This document shows positions 36,934 through 49,381 of a DNA stretch of 64,000 nt, piece by piece (the stretch's first letter is position 1; each line of letters starts with the position of its first letter). The notes under the pieces were generated by a model. That model had not been told where the DNA came from. It was given only the letters and a program-made list of their open reading frames with translations, and made no database searches. The stretch lies in assembly GCA_000499405.2 (NCBI GenBank), contig HG738139.1:16096858-16160857 (forward strand), given 5' to 3'. The position numbers and the translations under genes were made by a program. This stretch comes from Onchocerca volvulus. Taxonomy: Eukaryota; Nematoda; Chromadorea; Rhabditida; Onchocercidae.

Positions 36934-39900
36934 CCTAAAAGAGATAGAAAATAGATGAAAATATGAGAAGTCAAGGTATAGCATAGACATGAAGTTAAAG
37001 TTTCATTAAGAGAACAAAGATACAAAAGACAGATGGAAGGAAATGGAAATTGTGAGAAAACGGAAGACAATTTTAAAATTGAAATATTCGGAAGGTAAGT
37101 TTGAAATCGAAATTTGAAGATTTAAATTTCACTTTTTTCTCTTTCTCCAAAATTATTTTATTTTTTTAGTTAAGCCAAAACAAAATGTTGTCATGGTGCA
37201 AAACACGACACCAAAACAAAATGTTGTCATGGTGAATAACGCGACATATTATGGTAAGTTCTTAGCATTCTTGGCATAAAAAACTAAATTTGAATCATCT
37301 TTGATTCGAATTTTCTTTTCTTCTTTTTAAAAAGCATCGTAATAAATTGTTCCTACCGTATCAAGTTTTCTTTCTAATGCTATTTGCTAAATTTCATCTC
37401 AAAAACTTTCAAACTTGCTTAATGTTAAGCCGAGTTTTATAGATCCACAAAAATGCGGTATATCGCTAAATGCAAATAAGTCTTATCAGTTGAAAATAAT
37501 GGGTGGTAGAGATGTTGAAACGGGCGAACATCCATGGACCGTGGCCATTTACTACAAAGGCCGTATGTTCTATTTTATTTACTTTTTGTGTGAATTATTT
37601 ATAGAAAGTGGATTTTCCTTATTTATATGTAAACAAACTAATTGTTCACTACAATTTCATCCAGTGTTTCTAATTCAAAGTTCTATCTATATTCTTTCAG
37701 TAATTAAACTGAAGCCAATTGAAGAAATACTTGAACTTTCAAACTGCGTAAGCTTCTTTTTGATAACTCTTGCCATTTGATCGCAACCCATGTTGCAGCA
37801 CACGTTTAATTGCGACACCAGCATGGATTTTTTACGTTAAACATTCATTCAATTAGTTTTTATTATAGACACCTACATTATGTTTATTTTCGACGATCTT
37901 TATTGTACTTCTCTTTACATACAGTTTTCTTATTATCAAACATCTTTGCTCACTAACATTTTTAATCATCTTAAATTCAAATTTATCTTCGTCATCTCAT
38001 GATAATAGTACGTTTTATCAGCAAAACTCACAAATGGTATCTGAATATATATGAAACACTGAATAATGAGAATTTTGAATAACTTTCAGTGTAACTATTT
38101 ATTTATTTAGTACTCAATTATTCATTCAATTTCGGTATTTATATTCAATTATTTAATTTAGTTTTCAGTTGCATCCAGCAATCATATCTCTTCTTGAAAA
38201 TGTTACGGCGAATGATTTGCTTGTCCAATTTCATCAAAAATAGAAATGCTCAAAAAGATGACATTTGTTTACCATAAATTAAAATCCAATTAACAAAGTT
38301 TAAATTTGAAAATTTTCACTATTTCGAATTTTTCAAATGCTGCTACTATCAATCGTCTTCTACGCGCAAGTTTTTCCTTTTTTAGATTATTGCTGCGTCG
38401 GCACGTTGATTTCCACGAAACATGCAATCACAGCGGCACACTGTTTCTTGAAAAATGTCAATCAATCTTTAGGACAATGTCGGTAAATTTGCATTTGACA
38501 TATCATCGCTCCCCGTCAATTAATTAATTAATACCGATTGGCTTGTCCGATCTCTTTTCATAATGCCTCTTTGGCTTCACTTGAATTTAACTTCAACCCT
38601 ATAAAATCGTTAATACTATGCAGTTTTCTTTTCACTATTTAATATAAGAAAAAGTTTTTTTTAAAACATTTCTATACCCATTAATAAATTTCTTTATTGA
38701 TTGAAAATTTCGGAGACTATATTTTTTGACTTCGAATTAATTCATTATACTGCTCTCTGCCAATACCATACTGAGATATTTCCTCGATTAGATATCATTT
38801 GTGATGGAAATTTCCGGTCGATTTACTTTTACTTCTATTTTGAGTCCGGAACATGGAATCACAGAGGAAGAAACCTTGCAACAAGTTAAAGTAATGTACG
38901 GTTCAAAATGCCTCGTACCAAATAGAGTTAGAAGTTGTGCCAAAGCACCACCGATGAAAAGAATGGCAATTGTGAGGTTTGCATGCCATTCTTCTCTTTC
39001 ACGTAAAACAACATTACTGACAGGTATAAATACATAATTGCTGTCATTATATTAATTAAAAGAAGACATATTTTCATCGTTATGAAAATGCCATCAATTA
39101 CAGTAACAATTACAGTGATCTTCAAAATACCATAATAGTCACTTTAATCATTAGAAATATGAAATCAAATCTTGGCTTGATGATAATAAACAGTTGCAAA
39201 CAATTCTGAACGCCATCATATCATCAAATATAACTTTTCGACAGGATTATAAGTAAACTTGAAGTTTCAACTAATGGTCATGGCCACAACTTCTTTTTAA
39301 CTGTACTTGTTGGCTTCTCTTCTTTTCCTTAAAATTCATTCGCATGGTGAAGCTTCAAATTGTTTACTTTGCTTACATTTGACAGGGCGCAGTACGGACG
39401 TTTCTTCCGACAAAACTGCTTCGGCGCTGACATCGCATTGTTAGAAATGGAGCATGAAATAGACGAGAAGGATGCAAATTATATATGTTTAGCAAGCAGA
39501 ATCCTTTTGAGCAAAAACGCGAGATTTTACACGATTCAAGCTGTTGGATGGGGAAACAATCGTTGGTTTCTTCTCTTCCTCTTTCTTGTTGAACTCTTTT
39601 AATCGATGGATTTGAATTATCTGATTCTCAGAGACATATCAGTAATGAAGAATGATGAAGTTAAATTATTCTGATAATCGCACAATATTGAATCTTTTAC
39701 TTCCTTCTCTTTCCTTCATTCATAGCCAATGAAATAAATGTTTCATTGCAGCGATCGTCAGAAAGGAGCTCATGGATAATTTGCAAAAATTAGAATTTCA
39801 CCGTTTTTTGGATCAAGAAAGATGCAGGCAGATGAATGATAATTTAGTACCAGATGACATTCTCTGCACCGAAGAAGCATATAACCAAAACGTTTGTTTG

Positions 39901-41565
39901 GTTGGTTTTTCGTTTGTTTCTTTTTTTAATATTTATTTTGCTTCCTATTTTATGAAAAAAATATTCTCTATTATTCAATGATTTATCATTTAATATAATA
40001 AGTCGCAAAAATAACAATTGTGCAAACAATACCGTGATGGATACGGTATAAATATGCGATAAAAAAAGTGTGAAAATAATGTATACTGTGCAAGCAGTTA
40101 CGGTTTGCTTGAATACAAAATTTAATTGTCAAAATTTATCCGAATAAACAAACAAAAACAAATTCTTTTCTGAATGGTTTCTTCCAATTATTTGAGTGTT
40201 TTGCATATTACATTTAATGTTAATATACCAGGAAACTAATTTTGCTGAATATTTCAAATTATTTTCTATCCTTTTATCATATTTTAATTGTTTTTTGAAT
40301 TTGATTGATAAATTTTACCTTCTCCTCCATTCTGTATTTCCCTTTGATTTACAGCTAAATTTTAGCACTGACAAAAACTTTAAAATTTTTGCTTACCATG
40401 CTATCAGTCATCATACTTTGACTGTAATGAAAGCTTAAAGGAATGCCAATCTAAATTTTAGGCTTTTCTTTTACCTTACGAACTGATGCATCAAAAAAAA
40501 AATTTTTGCAAATTATTTAATGACACTTATTCATTTCTTTGAATGGCCTAATACTTTTTCAGTTGTTACATTTTAGAGCCTTTGCTTTAAGAGAAAATAA
40601 CAATGAAATATTGATCCGAAATTCATTTCAATCTTCTTATTATATTTTTCCCATTGTGAGATGCACAAAAACACGCAGATTGAATAATTGTTTTTTAAGT
40701 TTTCAATTTTTAATGTGATCAGTTGGCTTGACGTCATTAATAGCAGAACGTCCTGTGAAGACAAGAGCTATACTGAGCGGGTAAAAAGATTGCATAATGT
40801 TTCAAAGAAAAACTTAAAAACAATTAGACATAAATAATTGAGCTATATTATATTCGTGTTAAAAATTGGACCAATTGAACTTTTTTTCTTTCATTTTACT
40901 CAATCGATTTGTTGGAATTTGCAAAGATGATCAAAATCAGTTCTGATAATCCATAAGAAAGTCTGGTAGTGCTGAAGGAAATGCTAAAATATCTTTGAAA
41001 TTAAGATTGATTTCAAATGAAAATTAATCCTATATTGATCCTAATCTTAATTCAGTCAGATAATTCGATACTTTTGTTTTTTGGAATTTAATTATACATT
41101 TTTACAGAAAATAAAATAACATACAAGTTGTTTGTTTTGCAGTCAACGGAACGACTATTTTGGGTTGTTGTTTGACATGTATGAGGATTCAGCTAAGCTC
41201 TATGCTGTCCTGATTCTGATTCGAATCATTTCCTATCACTCGAAATTTAATTTCTCCAGTCTTTTTATCAATTTTCACTTCCAAAATATCTTCATGATAT
41301 TTAGTCAGGATTGCAATATTGTTCATGGGTACATCACAACCATATCTTTATGTAATCATTTCAGGGTGACAGCGGGGGTGGTTTGATGGCGCAACTTCAC
41401 AATGGACGTTGGTTGCTTCTCGCGGTCACATCATACGGTAGATCGTGCGAAAAATTATTGAAGAAAAGGATACAACCCTTAGCTCAAGTTTATACGGATA
41501 TAAGAATGTATAGTGGAGAGATTGATAAATTCACCGGATACTTGCTGCCTTGGGAAGAAATTTAA
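36737..41565 (+). CDS. Secreted trypsin-like (S1 family) serine protease, 8 exons, 340 aa
   Basis: Exons: 36737-36812, 37170-37253, 37443-37562, 38386-38482, 38845-38971, 39393-39561, 39752-39900, 41365-41565 (1023 nt, in phase throughout). Residues 1-25 form a hydrophobic signal peptide (STIFIIFAFNFTFV). Residues 26-53 are a linker with two copies of PKQNVVMV. Residues 55-71 hold a Cys that could tether the propeptide. Zymogen cleavage is probably at K71 before IMGGRDVETGEHPW. The catalytic triad is His112 (ITAAHC), Asp181 (ADIALLEM) and Ser277 (GDSGGG). The S1-pocket position six residues before Ser277 is Asn271, not the trypsin Asp, so trypsin-like specificity is unlikely and substrate preference is open. 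GGG after the Ser instead of the usual GGP is common in nematode S1 proteases, as I recall the family. The acceptor chosen for exon 6 (39393 rather than 39386) is the one that keeps phase. Confidence 0.88.
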
Positions 41566-42478
41566 GAGTGTACCTGTACCTGAAGATGTCATTATTCGAG
41601 TGATGCACTTTTGATGCCACGAGATTTGTATTTCTTGACGTACAGTCTTATTAAGTTGATGTAAAAATAAAGGTATAACTTACAAAATTTAAAAAAAAAG
41701 CTGACAAATTACTCGAGAAAAAAGCAACAATATAGAGCAATAATTGTATTATTCATGTGCTGATCGGATTCTTCATTTTACTGAATTTAATTCAGATGAA
41801 ATGGAAATGAAGAAATTGTTCTACCACTAATATCGAAACAGCAAAAAGTAAAATGTGGTCTTTTCTCCAGTTACCTTTTTTTAATTATGTACGATTAAGA
41901 TTAAGGGCACGATACGGTACAACTGCTATCGCGAGAAAAAATTCATTCTTTTGAAAAAACAGTTATGTCAACAGAAACTTCGATTTCTTGTTTTTAATGA
42001 TGAATTTGCATATCAAAAATACGCAAATTTTTTTGACGATTATTTGAAGCAAACAATGAAATCTTCTATTACTTCATAATGCAATCTGAGCGTTGTTGCG
42101 AATTTAATAAAATTTATCGGTAAAAAGTATTCTTTCGAAATTATTTCTCCAAAAGACTGCATAGAACAAAAGTTATTTTTCCAATTTATTTCGCCAAAAG
42201 AGAGATGAAATTGACCGAATTCATATTATATTTACTGTGCATTCCACAAATTATTCGGTTTTATTTTTGCTTTTTTAAAGCAATCAGCAAATTTTAGTAA
42301 CTAAAAGAGCGAAGTATTAGGACTTTTTCAAAATTTGAATAACTTCTTTGCCGTTAAATCTTAAAAGATCATAATTTTGAAGTTCATCAAATTTTGATTT
42401 CACTGACTGAAATATAATTTGCATCTGAATTTGTTCATTTATTAAAATATCAATTCCAAAAACATCTTACATTGATGA

Positions 42479-43073
42479 AACTTTTTTCTTTCTTTTACGT
42501 GGCCACTGTTTTTTTTTTTTTTTTTCTTTTTTTATAACATTTCCGGCTCGCTAATATCATTGGAGGGACGCAGGAGAAGGTTCAGGTAATTGCAATAATT
42601 AGCTTTGTTGGAAATAATTCTTGCCAATTTGCTTTGGAATCATAAAAATTGGAATGTTTTCTTTAAGCTATTCGGATGAAGCGATATTTATCGTACTGAA
42701 TGAGGCATGTGCAAGATGTGTTTTGAATCGAGGTACCATGAATCAGGATATGAGAGATCGGGATTCCACGAACCAGGATAATATGAATCGGAATATCCCG
42801 CAAATATTACAAGTGACAAATTGCGGTGCTCATTTTCACCATTCTATCCGAACTATACTAAAATTTCAGCGTTTTGCAGACAGCAACGAAATTTTTAGGG
42901 AAAACAGTGATAATCAATTTGGAATTATTACTAAATGGCATGTTTGCATTAATAAAATGCGATGGTTCATTGAATGATTCGTTCGTTTCAAACATGAATA
43001 TCATGTCCATCGCTCACTGGACCGGTCGATGGCTAATTTCATGCGGGGTTGTTGAAATATTTACAAAAAAAAA
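42479..43073 (+). CDS. Hypothetical small secreted-protein locus, uncertain exons
   Basis: At 42,479 a start codon opens a signal-like peptide (MKLFSFFYVATVFF) interrupted by a poly-T run. At 42,661, after a weak TTTAAG acceptor, an open stretch reads SYSDEAIFIVLNEACARC and then repeats of the type MNQDMRDRD / TNQDNMNRN, up to about 42,880. A second open stretch near 42,890-43,070 ends VEIFTKKK. I recognise no family. The neighbouring diverged copy at 32.3-32.5 kb suggests a duplicated gene unit, but the reading frames may be broken in both. It could equally be non-coding. Confidence 0.25.
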
Positions 43074-43480
43074 ATAAAAAAAGTTCAACTTTGTCCAAGT
43101 GAATTCAGTAATGTTTGCTACTCGGTAGAAATGAAACTTGCTTTTATCGAATTTTCCAGTGCTACGCTTATACTTTATATCAGCTTAATTAAAAAAGTAT
43201 AATACTTTTGAAGAAAGAAAAGAAAAGCGGAATTACTCTCAAATTTTAATTTCACTCAAATACCCTCCGAAATTTTTCATTCCTTCATACTTTACAAAGC
43301 AGTATACATGTGTTTTTCCTACAATTTCTTTTTCTTCTTCCATCTTTTACATTTTTCTTTTTCTGATCAAATGCCATCGAATTCGATAAAAATTTTTAGC
43401 ATTGGCCATAACGTCTTTCCGGATATTTAATTAATTTCATACCCATATTATGCTTAGAATCAAAAATACTTTTCACAGGA

Positions 43481-44120
43481 CTTCAACTGCTCAATTTTCG
43501 CTAGAAAACTAAATCTCTTGTCGTTAAGTTATAAGACAAATTGCGAAATTATGGATCTCTTTCTGAACAAAATAAGCACACATTTCGAGCAGAATGCTTA
43601 CTGTTTTCGACGAAAGTAAAGTTAAAAGCGAAGATGATAAAAATAGTCGAATGCATTCGAAGCAGCTCATTCTTCATCTTCGGTTACTGTAGGAGGAAGT
43701 TTGTGCAGGCTATCGTTTGCCTCTTTTGAAGTGAAAGGTGTGAATGAATGAAGGCGGAATAATTCGCAATGCCAAACTTCCAACCTTCCCACGTTGATTA
43801 ATTATCTGTGATGATTGATGCGTGGCGCTGAATTTAATGAACATATTTCACCAAAACACAGACATTGTATTCTATCGCTTGGAATTTGTGCCTTCTATCG
43901 ATATGTCAGGAATCTTCTCATTAATGCTTGAAAAACACTAAAATTCTGCTCCATGAATTGCCTTTGCATGCAAAGTGCAAAGCAGCTGCGTGCATTCAAA
44001 AAAGAACAATAAAATAGCTTAAAGTGAACTATTATTTAAAACGTTTTCCAACATAAAATTTCAAAGATCGTTATTTCAGACTCTGCTTATTTTCCATTAT
44101 TTTGATATTGTATTTATTAA
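43481..44120 (-). repeat. Right arm of the inverted repeat: promoter side plus exon 1 copy of the protease gene
   Basis: Reverse-complement copy of 36,290-36,933. On the minus strand it preserves the acceptor TCCTCCTACAG and a start codon followed by a signal-peptide exon of 25 codons. That exon differs from the left copy by one residue (Lys4 to Glu) and keeps the GTAAGC donor. I see no further protease exons reading leftward from it, so it is a promoter plus first exon without a body. Confidence 0.88.
43597..43678 (-). pseudogene. Orphan copy of protease exon 1 (signal peptide) in the right arm
   Basis: Encodes MKNELLRMHSTIFIIF and onward, ending at a preserved GTAAGC donor, on the minus strand. 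There is no recognisable exon 2 or protease domain downstream (toward 42 kb). It could be an inert fragment, or a promoter and secretion signal available to be spliced onto another sequence. Boundaries are approximate. Confidence 0.7.
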
Positions 44121-45759
44121 ATTATACTTAAAATTTTAAATCTATCATAGATTAGTTTTAAATTTGATCCTCGAAAAGTGACAACTTTTTTCGCTTTATC
44201 AAAGAATGTTTCCTTCAAGTTTGAATGATTTATTTTTGTCAAAATTTGACATAGAAAACGTGAAAGTTCCATTAACATTCAGCTAATTCGCAATATAGAT
44301 TGAGAGTAGTAATCTTATTCAAATTCTTTATTTCAAATACACGATATACTCTTCGCTCTGAATACAACAGCGAATCAACGAATCGAAAAACAATGTTCCT
44401 TTCAACTCGATGATACACCGTCAAGTTCAACCAATATCTGTGTAAAGATTCTAATTGTAGAATTGTCTTATACTAGAAATCACGTTTTGCAATTTTTGAC
44501 AAAAATTTTAAATGAATTTTATTGTTTTTGTATATAACAATATATAAAATTTATTATTGTTTTATAAAAAAGTCGAAAAATTCTACAGCATCTTCATTTT
44601 TTCTATTGGTAATTTAAGCAGCAATATAAATGAAATTAATCTGCAGTATCATCAATGAATAGTATTTTTTCTCCAGCAAATAAAATATAAAAAACATTTA
44701 AAAGACTATTCCTATCTCAAGAATTCAAACATTTTTGATCTTTTTCACTTCATTTTCCTTTTTTGTTTGCTATATTTTATTATTAGAATTCTTCCGGATA
44801 ACGTTCTTTCAATTTAAATATCGAATATCTTCAGTTCATTGGCGCTTTGTTAATTTTTTACATTCTTTTTTCCTTCTTCAAATGTCGTAAATGATTTTTT
44901 CCTGCCAAAAAATTCAAATGCAATATGAACAGTAAAGAGGAATATGTTAAGAAGCGCTGAATATTAATCAGTGCAAAAAGTTATAAAAATTAGCTGAAAA
45001 AATTGAATTTGATTACGCAATAAACTCTTTCCTGCTTATTTTGCATGCGAATGTCATTTATTCGCAAAGAGTTCTCAGATTTGAATTTGAATTTTAAAAA
45101 AAAGTATACTAATCAATGTTTGTTGCTTCTCAAATTTTAAATTTCTTACTAAAATAAATCGAATTAGAACTATTAAGTCAATCTAAATACCTAATTCTTA
45201 TCTATTAAAATATCTGTTTCGTAATGAAAACCTTTGCATATACCTTTCAGAAAAAAGTGTAACGATGTCAGTTTTAAAGAACAATTATTATCTATATTAG
45301 TTGCAAATTAATCAGCAATGGATGTTATATGATGATATTATTGATAATAGAGATTGTACTTTACTATGAATTCTAATAATATACTTCATGCACAGCACTA
45401 ACATGCAATTTTCTTCATTCCATATTGATTTATCATATTCATATTGTATATTGTGAAAGTTTCGTTAAATTTAATGGCTTCCAGTTACTGTAGCATAATC
45501 ACCGTTTAATTAAAAAAATTCAAATTTCATTATTAGTTTTTGCTAGATTTTTAATAAATTCAATTATTTTTTTGGCGGTCATTTAAAATTTTACAAAAAG
45601 GCGACAATTTTATGTCATGTTTATAATTATATTAACCAGACATTGTTTCCATCCAACTTTATATCCTTTCTATTGACTGATTACTGTGACAATTGTCAAT
45701 AATGATGTCGCATAAACAAATTACAGCGCTTTATTTCTATTTCTACTGAATTAGAGCAA
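44121..45759. other. Interval between the inverted repeat and the EF-hand gene
   Basis: Contains the duplicated 44,265-44,395 piece and AT-rich sequence. No gene seen. Confidence 0.5.
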
Positions 45760-48700
45760 TCACAATTCTTTTACCATACTCATAAATTCATCGAATGAAA
45801 TTCGCCCATCATGATTTGTGTCAATCAATTGGAATTTTGCTTCGATCAATTCCCGATCCGTTATCTTAATCACTTCCTCCAGGATTTTCATTACTTGATC
45901 TGCAAAAGGTTCTTTTTTTGCAAGATGGATTAACCTATAGCTTATTATCCATTCTTTAAATAGGTTAGAATTTTTGCAAAGGAAAAATGAATAAGTCGAA
46001 TCACTTTAGCAATTAGAGTCACGATTCATTTATTATACTCATGAATTGATCGAATAAAATTTGTCCATTATGATTTGTACTAGTCAATTGAAACTTTGCT
46101 TTGTTCAAAAAAATTTTATATAGTTAATTAATTTGGTTCAGTTCTTTCTCGGCAAAAATTCTAACTTATTGAAAAATTAGATTCAGGTTGTACCATAATC
46201 TATCACTGAAATTCAATTATTGGACCAATTACTTGATCTAAACCAAAATGTTTTATTGGTCATTTGTTGGATGGTCTCATTCAAGTGTGAGAAATATTTC
46301 AACCGTTCCTTTGATATCAATGTCAAATGAATTTTCAGATTTGTTCAGAACGTTTGACAAAAACTAAATGCTTGTGGCTTTGAACATTAACTTCACGTAA
46401 TTAATGAGATGATACATGTAATGATAAAGTAGTATAATGCGGAAAAAAGTGGATGATTTCAGAGAAAGCATGTAAAATAGGATGAATTTTTCATTTCTGC
46501 TCATTTTGCCCCTCTCGGGAATAGCAATGTTGCAGTGGAAGAATGCTTTTCTCCAGAGCAATTCTGAATCCTCGAAGAAGAGCCTGGAGATATTTTTGAA
46601 ATAATAATTACAACAGACTCTTCAAAAAATTTTCGAGTCTTCAAAACTTAAATAAAAATTTTGAAAAGTTCTTTCGTTTTTTTTCTACTTTCAGATACTT
46701 CTTTTTAAAATATTTTTTTGTAATATAAAAGAAATTTCAACAAACGAAAATTTAAGAAAAAATTATTGGAACAGAAAGATAAAATAATGATAAACAACTA
46801 AGATTAATTTATTTTGATTTTGAAAAGACATAATATGATATTTGATTAAAGAAATACCAAAAAAAAAAAACTTTTTTTCCTCCTTCTTATCAGTTTTTTA
46901 AAATAATATCAAAAAGTTGAGGATTAAGCCTGTGTAAATAAACAAATTTAGTCTAACCCGATTATTGAATAGTTTCCATTTTTCCTCATGGGAAATCAAA
47001 AACTGAGCAAAATCCGCTCTAATTTACTTCATTATTGTTTGCTTAAAACTTATTTATCATAATTTTTGCCTTTTCTTTCGTTTTTCTCATCTCATTCGCA
47101 TAAAATTTCCACTGAGGAGAATGAAAATGATTTAAATGGGAATATCGCAGCTGCTACTTGTTTGTCAAAATTTTGTTAAAAATCTCAAAACAGAATGATA
47201 TCATTCATATCGTTATGTGAATTAATTCATGCAATTTCGGAGGAATTTCAAAAATCAGGAAATTTGAAAATGGAAAATATAATAAATAGAAATATAGTAA
47301 TTATATAAAATAATTTCATTGATTGAATTTCGCAAATAAATATTCTTCTTATCAGTAAAATGAAAAAGAAACAAATTAAAATGATTGGTATCATACCAAC
47401 TGTTATAGCACCATCGCCATCATTATCATACAATCGAAAATATTTTTCCAATTCGCTAAGTGTAGTTTGATGTGCTGGTGGTGTGCTCATATATCGTATA
47501 AAGTCTTCCTTAGTGATTGAACCTGTTTCTGTAAATAAACATTGGAATTACAATTAATTTTACTAATGATTGATTAAGAAAATGAAAAATATCTTTTATT
47601 TTTATTATTTCATAATTTTATTCCGAAATTCTGTTGTATCAGTTAATTGTTCATCGATTAGTATGTTTAGGTTTTTTAGCGCAAAATAATATTGCAGCAA
47701 TTTTCTTTTATTTATTTTTGCTTGTTTTCTCACATTTAGAATTTAAATGTGAGTAATTCTATTTAAAATTATTGACTGAAAAAGGTAGTTTAAAAGAGGC
47801 AAATCTGTTTGCTTATTTTACTCATTTGTTTATTTATTTTATTTCATAATTTTTTCCTTATATCTTTGATATCGTCATTCTCATATTGTTTATATTTAAG
47901 CATAAGCTGCATTAAAACAAAAACTGAGGAGGAAGAAATCAAAAATAAATATTTACTGCAAAAGTTGAAAGGAATGTGCCAATATTTATCGATTTTCATT
48001 TCAAGTAAAAATTTATGCTTGTCATAATACTGTGCGGTTTAAAAAAGTACTGCATGTTATAAGCATTCTGCATGCTATTTTAATTTGTTAAATGTTATGG
48101 AAAAAGCAATTTTTCATCCGATTAATATATGTAAATGCCATACCCATCAATAAATCTAACTTGATCTGAAAAAGAATAAATTTTAATTTTTTTCCCGAAA
48201 CGAAAACCATTTATCAATGCTTTCAAATGATTTACTGTTGAAATATTGATAAAGAAACAAACAAATTTTAAATTTTTCTTTTTCAATTTCGCAAAATATC
48301 TAAAAATTACTTTCATATTGTTATAAATCTTCGTTTTTTCTTAACATTCATAATGATAGATTCTGATCTGTTGTTATTTGTTCCATTCTTTGTTTCATTT
48401 TTCTCTAATTTTTTTAAAAATGATAACAATTCTTAGCGCATCATTATAATATGCCAGAAAATGTAAATATGTAAATAATAATATCTTAGCAATAAGTAAT
48501 TTGAAAGCAAAAAAAAATAAAAAGCAATTTTATTAATTAAACTGCAAATATTGGAAAAAAATTTAATAAACAAAAAAAGAATAAACAAACTGTAAACAAC
48601 GAAATGTACTAAGTACATACTATTTGGATCCATCTCTTGGAAGATGACATCCAGTTCAACCCTTGTTGGTTCAATATTCATTACCGTCCATAAGACTGCT

Positions 48701-48783
48701 AAATCATTTCGACTTAAACGACCATCCTGATCGATGTCCAATTGGTCAAATGTTTCACATAATTCTAAATTCAATTTATGCAT
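45760..48783 (-). CDS. Calmodulin-like EF-hand protein, 3 exons, 144 aa
   Basis: Minus-strand exons: 48783-48621, 47528-47397, 45899-45760 (435 nt, phases match). Four EF-hand loops are seen at residues 16-27 (DIDQDGRLSRND), 52-63 (DPNKTGSITKED), 89-100 (DNDGDGAITVDQ) and 125-136 (DTNHDGRISFDE). Length and spacing are those of calmodulin or troponin C. Only loop 4 has Glu at position 12; loops 1 and 2 have Asp and loop 3 has Gln, so calcium affinity probably differs between sites and loop 3 may be weak. The start is fixed by an in-frame TAA immediately before the ATG and by a splice acceptor 8 nt upstream. It is too diverged to be canonical calmodulin; a nematode calmodulin-like or troponin C-like protein is the best description. 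Confidence 0.92.
46020..46140 (-). pseudogene. Decayed duplicate of the EF-hand gene's last exon
   Basis: The minus strand reads KFQLTSTNHNGQILFDQF and then MSIINES, in line with KFQLIDTNHDGRISFDEF and MSMVKEL of the live exon 120 bp downstream. The calcium-binding Asp residues at loop positions 1 and 5 are changed (Ser, Asn) and the final Glu is Gln. The part 5' of this has in-frame stops, and I see no good acceptor. It is a tandem exon duplication inside the last intron that has decayed. Confidence 0.8.
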
Positions 48784-48800
48784 TTATTTTACTGGAATTA
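48784..48800 (-). promoter_or_regulatory. Probable trans-splice acceptor of the EF-hand gene
   Basis: AATTCCAG ends at 48792 on the minus strand, followed by an 8-nt leader (TAAAATAA) and the ATG. The distance fits spliced-leader addition. Confidence 0.5.
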
Positions 48801-49381
48801 ATTTTTAAGATTTCATATTTTAAATGAGTATGGAAGAAAAGATGTAAGTACTGACTGAAAATATACCCATCCCTTTATGACGATGGAAAAAAGAGAGAGA
48901 AAATAGAAAAGTGCAAAATGATGGGATTAATTATTCAATTTAAGAATCAATTCTAAAAAAGAAAAATGATCCGTTTAATTTCAAAATTATATTAGAATAA
49001 ATCTTCTGATAATATTTTGTTTATTTATTGCTATAAAATAAAATATTTAAGATGAGAATTTCTTTTTTCGTAACTTTTAAGCAATAATATAGTGATGGCC
49101 AAATACTTTTCGAGTTTTCAGAAAAAAAAAAAAAAAACACGATTTCCAAACTTTTCCAATTCCATAGACTTTTTAAACTAACAATCATTTGTGATAGTGA
49201 AATCAACGGAAATTTTTGAAATACTCAGCTATGAAAACTTGCCATTAAAATACTTTTGCACATATCACTGCATCCACAATATTTTAATTCATCTTTCATT
49301 TTATTATATATGAAATCTATGAAAAAAAAATATATATATACATATGAAAGGAAAAAATGGTTGTGAATGATCTGAATCCGT

